Part shown: positions 1-6,600 of the stretch, one piece after another
How the letters are laid out: every line of letters begins with the position of its first letter
Position numbering within the stretch: position 1 is the first letter of the stretch
Assembly: GCA_003164075.1 (NCBI GenBank)
Contig: PLRZ01000358.1
Location: 1 to 9,854 of the forward strand
Source: Bryobacterales bacterium
GTDB taxonomy: Bacteria; Acidobacteriota; Terriglobia; Bryobacterales; Bryobacteraceae
Reading direction: 5' to 3'
Length of the DNA: 9,854 nt
The notes under the pieces: model-generated
Database searches by the model: none
Told to the model about the DNA's origin: nothing
Seen by the model: the letters and a program-made list of their open reading frames with translations, nothing else
Translations under genes and position numbers: made by a program

Positions 1-32
1 AAGGCAGTTTCATGACAGAAACCAGCTAGCGC

Positions 33-68
33 AAAAGGAAAAGGGCCGCTCCCCTCGAAGCGGCCCTT
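33..68 (-). terminator. Rho-independent terminator after the heptosyltransferase/methyltransferase cluster
   Basis: A perfect 10-bp inverted repeat (AAGGGCCGCT at 41-50 with AGCGGCCCTT at 59-68, 8-nt loop) lies 3 nt beyond the stop codon of the minus-strand methyltransferase gene. Read on the minus strand the stem is followed by TTTTCCTTTT (complement of 33-42), a good U-tract. It probably ends the minus-strand transcript. On the plus strand no T-run follows, so it looks one-directional. Confidence 0.88.
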
Positions 69-71
69 GTG

Positions 72-629
72 CTATCGCACTAATTTCCAAAGAAGAAACA
101 GCATCCCGGCGGCAAATCCGGCACCGGCATTGAATTCCTGGTTCTTTAGATACAGGGCCAACCGAAAAGGATTCCGGTTTTCCGACCGGTGCGGCGTGAG
201 GCGCGGGAGCAACAGCGGAACGGCGGCGGCGTAGGCGGCATAGTCGCGAAAAAGAACGTGCAGGTACTCCGATTCGTTCTGGATCACCGGCAGATACACG
301 AAAACAAATACCGCCGCAAAAAGGGCGCCCAGTCCCAAACTTCGGGAAGCCATCGACAGCCCCGCCGCCACCAGCAGGGTGCCCAGGTAAAGTGGATTGC
401 GGGTGTAGGCATACGGTCCGCCCGTGGCCAACTGTTGATTCTTGGCCAGACAGCCGGCCGCCCAGGCGCGCAACGCCAGCCCCAGCAGCGCGATCGGCAG
501 GCCGAACTCCATCGAGCGTACCGTTGGGTGCGAGAACCACGCGAATACCGCGACGATGAGGAAGCCGCTGGGCACCCGCAGGCGCGCGACTACATCGGCG
601 TACGGCTTGGGGAAGCGAATCATCGGCAT
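72..629 (-). CDS. Isoprenylcysteine carboxyl methyltransferase / phospholipid methyltransferase-family membrane protein
   Basis: This 185-residue integral membrane protein resembles the ICMT/PEMT family, which transfers methyl groups from S-adenosylmethionine to lipid-like or membrane-embedded acceptors. The family hallmark GPYAYTRNPLYLG is at residues 71-83, and the usual acidic tail pattern (NESEYLHVLFRDYAAY, 118-133, then VPLLLPRL) follows a hydrophobic segment. Likely membrane segments are near residues 20-36, 43-60, 80-94, 98-116 and 168-182. The length is normal for bacterial members. It is the last gene of the cluster. The preceding gene's TGA sits inside ATGCCGATGA, so either the first ATG (used here, 10-nt overlap) or the third codon (ATG at 623, classic 4-nt ATGA overlap) may be the start; both imply translational coupling. 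Next to LPS heptosyltransferases it may methylate a lipid or envelope component, but the substrate cannot be read from sequence. Confidence 0.85.
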   Translation of the reverse strand: MPMIRFPKPYADVVARLRVPSGFLIVAVFAWFSHPTVRSMEFGLPIALLGLALRAWAAGCLAKNQQLATGGPYAYTRNPLYLGTLLVAAGLSMASRSLGLGALFAAVFVFVYLPVIQNESEYLHVLFRDYAAYAAAVPLLLPRLTPHRSENRNPFRLALYLKNQEFNAGAGFAAGMLFLLWKLVR

Positions 630-1582
630 CGGCGCCCCACTACCGCTCGCAGGGCCTCGAACACTTCGCCGGGAGGGATCTGTTGCATGCTGTCGTCGAT
701 GGTAGCGCCCCGCTTGTAAGTGGTGACGGCGGCGGCCGTGCGCAATACCTGCAGCGAGCCCCCGTACGGGCCGTTGCGGGCGGGATCGGTGGGGCCGAAA
801 ACGGCTACCCCGTGCTTCGAAAGAGCGGCCGCCAGATGCAATGGACCGCTATCCACACCAAGTACGGCGGCGGCCCTCCGGGTGGCATGAATCAAGCCGG
901 GCAGCGTGGAGTAGTGGGCGATCGCCGGGTCGATCTGCCCGAACGCCGCTCCCGGCGGGCCGTTCAGCACCAGCGGGATGCCGAGTTCGCCCGCGAGCCG
1001 CGCGGCCAAAGCGCGGTAATGCGCCAGCGGCCATTGCTTGGACGCCCATCCGGCCAGCGGCGAGGCCAGCACGAATTCGCCGGCCGGGAGGTCGCCTTCG
1101 GGACTGCCGGGCGGTAGCGGGAAAACCGGCGGACCGTCGCACCGGGCGCCGGCGGCGGCGGCCAGATCGAGATTGCGGTCCACTACGTGGGCGGAGGAGC
1201 TGAAGATTTTGTGCCGGTAGAAAAGCGCGGCGGCACGTTCGCGAACCTGGCCGGCGTCGAAGCCGTAGATTCGCTCGGGCCGGGCAGCGACGGCCACCAG
1301 CGCCGACTTGAGCAGGCCCTGAAAATCGACGGCGAACCGGTAGTCCGATTGGCGCAGTTCCCGGCGGCTGGCCACCAACCCCGATAGAGAGTCGCGGCGC
1401 AGCAGCAGCACACGGTCGACGAAGGGGTTCTGTTCCAGCAGCGGCGCCCATTTCGGTTCGACCACCCAGGTGAGCGGGGTATCGGGATAGCCGAGCTTCA
1501 GCGCCCTCACGGCGGGGAGGGTGTGGATGACGTCGCCCATGGCGCCGAGGCGAACCACGAGAATTGCGGGGCTACGCGGCAT
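620..1582 (-). CDS. waaC: Lipopolysaccharide heptosyltransferase I-type glycosyltransferase (GT9 family)
   Basis: This 320-residue GT-B glycosyltransferase of family GT9 is predicted to add L-glycero-D-manno-heptose from ADP-heptose to Kdo in the LPS inner core, at the cytoplasmic face of the inner membrane. The N-terminal motif VRLGAMGDVIHTLPAVRA (residues 10-27) carries the aspartate (D17) matching the catalytic Asp13 of E. coli WaaC. The C-terminal half has GWASKQWPLAHYRALA (178-193), where the Lys-containing SKQWP is typical of heptosyltransferases, and the donor-site motif GVDSGPLHLAAAL (242-254) followed by VAVFGPTDP. The length fits the family. The start is ATG, with an AGAGG-like ribosome site about 8 nt upstream. 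It is preceded by a gap with a large inverted repeat and overlaps the methyltransferase gene downstream. GT9 membership is sure. Type I over another GT9 specificity is inferred from the N-terminal motif and the waaF-type neighbour. Confidence 0.88.
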   Translation of the reverse strand: MPRSPAILVVRLGAMGDVIHTLPAVRALKLGYPDTPLTWVVEPKWAPLLEQNPFVDRVLLLRRDSLSGLVASRRELRQSDYRFAVDFQGLLKSALVAVAARPERIYGFDAGQVRERAAALFYRHKIFSSSAHVVDRNLDLAAAAGARCDGPPVFPLPPGSPEGDLPAGEFVLASPLAGWASKQWPLAHYRALAARLAGELGIPLVLNGPPGAAFGQIDPAIAHYSTLPGLIHATRRAAAVLGVDSGPLHLAAALSKHGVAVFGPTDPARNGPYGGSLQVLRTAAAVTTYKRGATIDDSMQQIPPGEVFEALRAVVGRRCR

Positions 1583-1632
1583 GTCTCACGCCTCTTCGCC
1601 CCGAGGACGACTTCCTCCCGCCGCCGTCCGGC

Positions 1633-1794
1633 GCCGGGCATGCAGAAGAGGGACTTGCGAAATTCGGTGGCGAACCCGCTCCCTTGCGGTCGCGGCTCGG
1701 TAAACACTTACAAACATGGAGACGACTTTCCGAGCCGCGCGCGCAAGCAAGCGGTTTCTTTGAATTTTGCAAGTGCCTCTTTAGCGTGCCCGGC
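1633..1794. repeat. Large imperfect inverted repeat (REP-like family A, diverged copy)
   Basis: Two arms of about 65-70 nt (1633-1702 and 1728-1794) are imperfect reverse complements around a spacer of about 25 nt. The outer part pairs GCCGGGCATGCAGAAGAGGG (from 1633) with the complement of the segment ending at 1794; the middle pairs near AATTC (1661-1665) and GAATT (1762-1766). The inner part contains the 28-nt core at 1676-1703, identical to the complement of 8259-8286 in the second copy. The right inner arm (1729-1754) has diverged. It fills most of the 266-nt gap between the HldE-like gene and waaC, and no coding sequence is credible here. No T-run follows it on either strand, so it is not an ordinary intrinsic terminator. 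It could form a long hairpin in the intercistronic RNA. Confidence 0.85.
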
Positions 1795-1848
1795 CAAGAG
1801 CTGACAGCCAACAGCTTCGTCGCAGTCAGTGGCCCCACCGACCGCGCA

Positions 1849-2226
1849 TTAGGATTGCTGGCGATGGACATGCTCGATCAATTGCCGGACGCGCTCCGTA
1901 TCCGCTTCTTCCAAGTTAATAATTTCAATAGGTTGGACGATAGCGGCCAAGCTGTCCACATCCTCATTCTCAGCGATGAACACGTAGTCTACCACGCGTA
2001 AAGCGGCGGCCATTTCAGCGCGCGCGGCAGGCGGCGCCAACTCGCCTTCGAGCGGCCGGACCACTACCACCAGACTCCGCGCCGCGGTGCGCCCGCGTGC
2101 GCCGGCCAGATCGCGCGCCAAGTCCACCCGCAGAATGTCGAAGCGGCCAGCCACCATCAACACGGGCCGCGGAGGGTCGACAGCCGCAAGGGCGGCCCGC
2201 GTCAGGATTTTCGTTCGGGTGTTCAC
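1849..2226 (-). CDS. HldE C-terminal-like (RfaE domain II-like) nucleotidyltransferase-fold protein lacking the HxGH catalytic motif
   Basis: This 125-residue protein appears homologous to the D-glycero-beta-D-manno-heptose-1-phosphate adenylyltransferase half of HldE. It starts with GTG at 2224-2226, overlapping the waaF stop codon as GTGA. The frame stays open upstream to 2586, but that part is only the shadow of waaF. Visible matches are KILTRAALA (6-14), VAGRFDIL (25-32) in place of the family's TNGCFDIL, a hydrophobic strand LVVVV (52-56), and RAEMAAALRVVDYVF (69-83), very like the family's RAEVLAALxxVDYVV. The usual HxGH nucleotide-binding motif is replaced: where HldE has GCFDxLHxGH this protein has GRFDILRVDL (27-36), so both histidines and the glycine are gone. 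The NSD segment and the KGGDY segment are also missing (VRPLEG and INLEEAD instead). It is therefore probably inactive as an adenylyltransferase; a partner or regulatory role for the heptose pathway is a guess. The reading frame is intact, which argues against a simple pseudogene. Confidence 0.8.
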   Translation of the reverse strand: MNTRTKILTRAALAAVDPPRPVLMVAGRFDILRVDLARDLAGARGRTAARSLVVVVRPLEGELAPPAARAEMAAALRVVDYVFIAENEDVDSLAAIVQPIEIINLEEADTERVRQLIEHVHRQQS

Positions 2227-3272
2227 CGCGCGGCGGTCTCCTTCCACAGTTCCCGCGCGACGGCCGCGGTCCGTTCCACCGTGACGGCGGTCATGCAGCG
2301 ATGGTCGATGGGACATTCTCGCAGCAGGCAGGGGCTGCATTCGGCATGCTCGCGGACCACCCGCACGAGCGGACCGGTGGGTCCGGTAGTAGTGTCGTCG
2401 GTGGCGCCGAAGACCGCCACCGCCGGTACGCCCAGCGCCGAAGCCACGTGCATGGCGCCGGAATCGTTGGTCAGAAAGAGGCGGCAGTTCGCCGTCAGAT
2501 CGATAAACTCGCGCAGGGTGGTTTCCCCTGCCAGATTGTGTACCGCGGTGCCGCCGGCGCGCAGAGACTCGGCGACCGTTTCGCACAGCGACCGCTCACT
2601 GGCCGAGCCGAAGAGCAGCACGGCCGACGGCGTCAGACTCTGCGCCACGGCGGCGAAGCGTTCCGGCAGCCAGCGCTTGGCGTTGCCGTAAGCGGCCCCG
2701 GGACTGACCCCTACCACGGGTCCGGCGATTGCCAGCCGGGCGAGATGCTCCGCGCCAGCCGCGCGCGCCTGCTCGATTCCTTCCAGCCGGATGGCCCCCG
2801 TCTCCGGGAAGCGCTCCATCATGCCGGCCCGGCGGAGCAGTTCCAGGTAATAGAACCGTTCGTGCCGCGGGATGTCGCCGGGGTCGGGGATGCGAATGGC
2901 CTGGGTGAGCAGCAGGCCGCGGCCGTCGCGATTGTAGCCAATGCGCTCGGGGATGCCGGCGAGCCAGGCCATCAAAGCGGCGTCGAAGGCGTTCTGCAGC
3001 AGAATGGCGGCGTCGAAATGCTCGCGGCGCAGGGTGGCGGCAAAGGCCCGTTTGGCTCCCAGACCCTTCCGGGCGGTGTAGAGGATCACGCGGTCGATGG
3101 AGCTTTCGCGCGCGTAGAGATCGGCCACCCACGGGCGGGCCACCACGGCGACGTGCGCGTGCGGGAATATCTGGCGGATGGCGCGGATTGCCGGCAGGGA
3201 CATCACCGCGTCGCCCAGCCAGTTGGTGGCGCGCACGCACACCCGCGAGATGGAAGACGGGTTGAAAGCCAC
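2223..3272 (-). CDS. waaF: Lipopolysaccharide heptosyltransferase II (GT9 family)
   Basis: This 349-residue GT9 glycosyltransferase closely follows the WaaF pattern and should add the second heptose of the LPS inner core, using ADP-L-glycero-D-manno-heptose at the cytoplasmic side of the inner membrane. RATNWLGDAVMSLPAIRAIR (14-33) is the WaaF N-terminal signature, with the putative catalytic aspartate D21. SPGAAYGNAKRWLPERFA (190-207) is the central donor-binding region, and NDSGAMHVASALGVPAVAVFG (from 269) the C-terminal one. The cysteine-rich tail CSPCLLRECPIDHRC (312-326) is typical of heptosyltransferase II. The length equals the usual 345-350. The start is GTG; an in-frame TGA lies just two codons upstream, so it cannot extend further, and the AAGGG upstream is unusually close to the start. 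It is the first gene of the minus-strand cluster and overlaps the HldE-like gene by 4 nt. Confidence 0.93.
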   Translation of the reverse strand: MAFNPSSISRVCVRATNWLGDAVMSLPAIRAIRQIFPHAHVAVVARPWVADLYARESSIDRVILYTARKGLGAKRAFAATLRREHFDAAILLQNAFDAALMAWLAGIPERIGYNRDGRGLLLTQAIRIPDPGDIPRHERFYYLELLRRAGMMERFPETGAIRLEGIEQARAAGAEHLARLAIAGPVVGVSPGAAYGNAKRWLPERFAAVAQSLTPSAVLLFGSASERSLCETVAESLRAGGTAVHNLAGETTLREFIDLTANCRLFLTNDSGAMHVASALGVPAVAVFGATDDTTTGPTGPLVRVVREHAECSPCLLRECPIDHRCMTAVTVERTAAVARELWKETAAR

Positions 3273-3362
3273 TGCCCTTCAGAATAGCAGTCAGGGTCCG
3301 CCGGGGCGGCGAAAGCTCACCAGGCTTCCGATGCTGCCTCTGCAATTTCAGGTTGGGAGGTG

Positions 3363-3382
3363 CGGGAGACTCGGAACTCCCG
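3363..3382. repeat. Short hairpin in the divergent intergenic region
   Basis: CGGGAG (3363-3368) and CTCCCG (3377-3382) form a perfect 6-bp stem around an 8-nt loop. There is no T-run on either side. It lies about 90 nt upstream of waaF and may be part of its leader or another small repeat; no function can be assigned. Confidence 0.4.
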
Positions 3383-3431
3383 ATATCGGCGGGCATTTCG
3401 GGTAGTAGGGGAAAATGAGCTGGCGAGAGAT

Positions 3432-3540
3432 CCGGAGGTGGGGCAGGTGGTGCTCTCACCTGCACTTTATCCTGTTTGGGCGGCGGGCTTGGTTCAGCGC
3501 GGGCGGACTGGCAGGCGAGCACCGCCTGCCCCACCTCCGG
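3432..3540. repeat. BIME-like paired inverted repeat (REP-like family B)
   Basis: Two arms of about 31 nt (3432-3463 and 3511-3540) are near-perfect reverse complements. Both carry CCGGAGGTGGGGCAGG, followed by GGTGCTC and a CCTGC end, separated by 47 nt. Each arm also forms its own hairpin: GCAGGTG/CACCTGC (3443-3449 with 3457-3463) and GGCAGGC/GCCTGCC (3510-3516 with 3524-3530). Two hairpin units in opposite orientation is the layout of bacterial REP doublets (BIMEs). It lies in the 401-nt gap between divergent genes (3273-3673), where I find no credible coding sequence. Confidence 0.85.
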
Positions 3541-3602
3541 GGTTCCGAGGCCAAGCCGGCCGGGCTAGTCCCTAACAGTACCGATTCATACCGCTTTGGG
3601 GC

Positions 3603-3630
3603 TTGATTGCCACCCTGTGTCTGGTATCCT
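3603..3630 (+). promoter_or_regulatory. Possible sigma-70-type promoter for the NHL-repeat gene
   Basis: TTGATT (3603-3608) and TATCCT (3625-3630) are separated by 16 nt and lie 44 nt before the chosen ATG. Each hexamer matches four of six consensus bases, so this is a weak call from spacing and position only. No operator-like repeat is visible beside it. Confidence 0.3.
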
Positions 3631-3673
3631 CATTACAAGCGCATCCGCGTCCGCGCCAGTCATTGGAAACTCC

Positions 3674-6600
3674 ATGAAACACAACTACATCTCCGTCTTG
3701 ACGTTGGCTGTATTCGGCGCTGTTTCCGCTTACTCCCAGATCACCCTGAACTCGGTGCCGGAACGGGCTGTGGGCACTCCTCAGCTTACGGTGGCCAGTT
3801 CCAACCCCAACCTGGTGGAAGGCCGCGAGTTCGATATCCCACAAAGCGTGGCATTGGATAATTCGGTTTCGCCTCCCCGCCTTTATGTTTCCGATTACCT
3901 CAATAACCGCGTGCTGGCCTGGAAAAATGCCGCAACCTTCACCACCGGCCAGACCGCCGATCTGGTGATCGGACAACCCGACCTGCTGACGACTTTTCCG
4001 GCTGGTCCCAGCGCAGTCGCCCAGAAGACTTCGACGTACACCACGGGTCTGACGCTGCCCAGCGGCCTGGCGGTCGACAGAAACGGGAACCTCTATGTAG
4101 CGGATGGCGGCAACAATCGGGTGCTGCGTTACCCTACGCCGTTCAGCCAGACCGGTATTCCCTTCCCGGACCTGTATATCGGGCAGGGGAATATCGCGGG
4201 ATACCAGCCGAACTATCCCACCGGCACCCAAACGCCCACAGCTCAAGGTCTCTTCTTCAGCAGTGGCTCCACGCTGCCCTCGAGTCTGGCTTTCGACAGC
4301 TCCGGGAATCTATGGGTGACCGATCCTGGCAATGTCCGCATCCTCCGTTTCAACGCGTCGAGCCTGGCAGGAACCGGCGGCGGCCTTACGGCCGACCTGG
4401 AGTTGGGCCAGCCGGACATGGTCAGCCTGTACCCCGCCCTCAGTACCTCCGCCGCCGCCAGCGTTTACATACTCAACCAGTTTATTAGTCTCTACGCGTC
4501 ACCGACGGTGGCCGCCCCTCTGGGGTTCGATTCGAATGGCAATCTCTTCGTCGGGGACCTCGCCCGCGTTCTGGTCTTCCCCGGGCCGAACTTCTCGAGT
4601 GGGATGTCGGCCTCTTCACACATCTACGGTGTCTTCGCCAACACCTATTTGTTTCCGACCGGGTCGACGCTCCAGACGCTCATCAACACCACCACCTTTT
4701 ATGCGCCCTCGGGGCTATTTTTCCCTACTGGCAGCGCGTCGGGTGTGGGCGTGGTGGATGCGGGTTACCACCGCATCATGCTGTTCCCTCCTTTCGCGAA
4801 TTGGCCCACCGACGGATCGCCACCCGCTGCCACTGCTATCCTGGGGCAGCCGAATACCATCTGTCCGTTGGCGGCCGGCACATGCAAGCCCAACAACGGC
4901 AATCCGCAGCCGTCTAACAGCGTGTTCTCTTCTCCGGCGGGCGTGGCTTACAGCGGAACCGACTTGTACGTGGCAGACACCGGGAACAATCGCGTACTCG
5001 ACCTGCCGCAACAGGGCGCCATCTTTGGAGCAGCCACGCGCGTGCTCGGGCAGGACTACTTCAGCACCAACTCGCCCGACCTGATCGAGGGCCGGGAATT
5101 TCAATTCACGGGTTCGCGCAACGGCGGCACCTTCGCGGATGCCGGCATCGCTATCGACAACAGCAGCGGCACCCCTCATCTTTATGTCGCCGATACTTAT
5201 AACAACCGGGTGCTGGGATTCAAAGACCTCCGCAAGTTCCAGAACGGCGCCAAGAACAAAGCCGATATCGTTCTCGGCCAAGGCGATTTTACGACTGCGC
5301 TGGTGAACTACCCGTCGGGCGACCCGAACAAGCCGTCCAGCAGCAATCTGCATAGCCCCATCGGCCTGATAGTGGATGCTCAGGGCAATCTCTACGTGGC
5401 CGACTCCGGTAACGGGCGCGTCTTGCGTTTCCCGGCTCCGTTCGCCTACACCGGCCAAGCCCCGGAACCTGCCGACCTGGTGCTGGGACAACAAAACTTC
5501 ACCATCAAGATTACCGACCCGACCGCGGCCAACATGGCAGTCCCCTACGGCCTGGCATTTACGCCTTCGTGCAACCCCCTGTCGCCGCCGTGTCCCGCCC
5601 CCAACGGCCTAGTCGTCTCCGACCAATACGACAACCGGGTGCTCTACATCCCGACTACCAACGGGACATTCGTAGCCGGCTCCGATAATGGGAAAGCCGC
5701 CACCATCGTCTTCGGGCAGAGCAGTTTCAGTGCCATTGGCTCCGGCACGTCGTTGACGGCCTTGAGCAGCCCGCATCATGTGTCCTGCGACACTGACGGA
5801 TTCGTCTATGTGGCGGACTCCGGCAACAACCGGGTGGTGGTTTTCGCCGATCCTCACATTGCCGGTACGCCGGCTGGCGGCGAACGTGCCTCGGCTTCCA
5901 TCGCGGGCCTGACCGCTCCGACGAGCGTCTTCGCCAATCCGGTCACCGGTGAAATCTGGGTTGCCAATGCCGGCGGCTTGGACACCCTGCGCTTCGCGAA
6001 TTACCAGTCCGTGCTTCTGGGATTGGGTTCGATCAGCGGAATTGTGGATGTATCCGGCAATTTCGGTTTTCACCCGTTAGCGGCGATCCAGGACCAATAC
6101 GGCGATCTGTTCGTGGCCGACGATGCCCACCGAGTGGCGATCTATTATCCCGGAGTGACCCTGTACAACTCCGCCAGTTTCCTGCCCGATCCCGACCCCG
6201 GGGTGCAAAGTACCGGCACGGTGGTGTCCCCGCGTCCACTTGCTCCGGGAGTGATCGCGACCATCTTCCCGTGCAAGACCTGCTCCGGGACACAGTTTCT
6301 GACGAGCCAGAATGTTTTCAGCTCGTATCCCGTACCGACTACCCTGGGAGACGTGGAAGTGCTCTTTGACGGGGTACCGGCGCCGCTCTATATCGTCTAT
6401 CCGGACCAGATTAATTTCATTGTCCCCAATGCGGCGCGCACCTCGGGGAATGCCGATCTGCAGGTGGTGCAGGTGTCCACGGGTCAGGTTCTCGGGTCCG
6501 CCCAGGTGCCCATGTACACGGTGGCTCCGGGTGCGTTTCTGTACCCGGGAGGCCAGACCGGCTTGACGGTCTACGCCGCGGCCATCAATCAGGACGGCAC

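Noticed and set aside
1564..2001. 145-residue plus-strand frame through the gap between waaC and the HldE-like gene
   Set aside because: It is made of repeat-derived peptide (PLRSRLGKHLQ-like) and the antisense of the HldE-like gene; the repeat explains the open frame.
2227..2586. Upstream extension of the HldE-like frame to a start at 2586 (245-residue protein)
   Set aside because: The extra 120 residues are Arg/Gly-rich and lie antiphase inside waaF, which is well supported there. The GTG at 2224-2226 gives a normal 4-nt overlap and starts the recognisable domain.
2097..3287. 396-residue open frame on the plus strand opposite waaF
   Set aside because: Antisense shadow of a recognised gene, with no domain-like segments or credible ribosome site.
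2596..3534. 312-residue minus-strand frame starting in the family B repeat
   Set aside because: Its first residues (GQAVLACQSARAEPSPPP) are translated repeat and the rest is waaF in the wrong frame.
3596..3673. Earlier TTG start for the propeller protein
   Set aside because: The 26 added residues would put a non-hydrophobic stretch before the signal peptide, and they overlap the possible promoter. The ATG at 3674 directly begins a good signal sequence.
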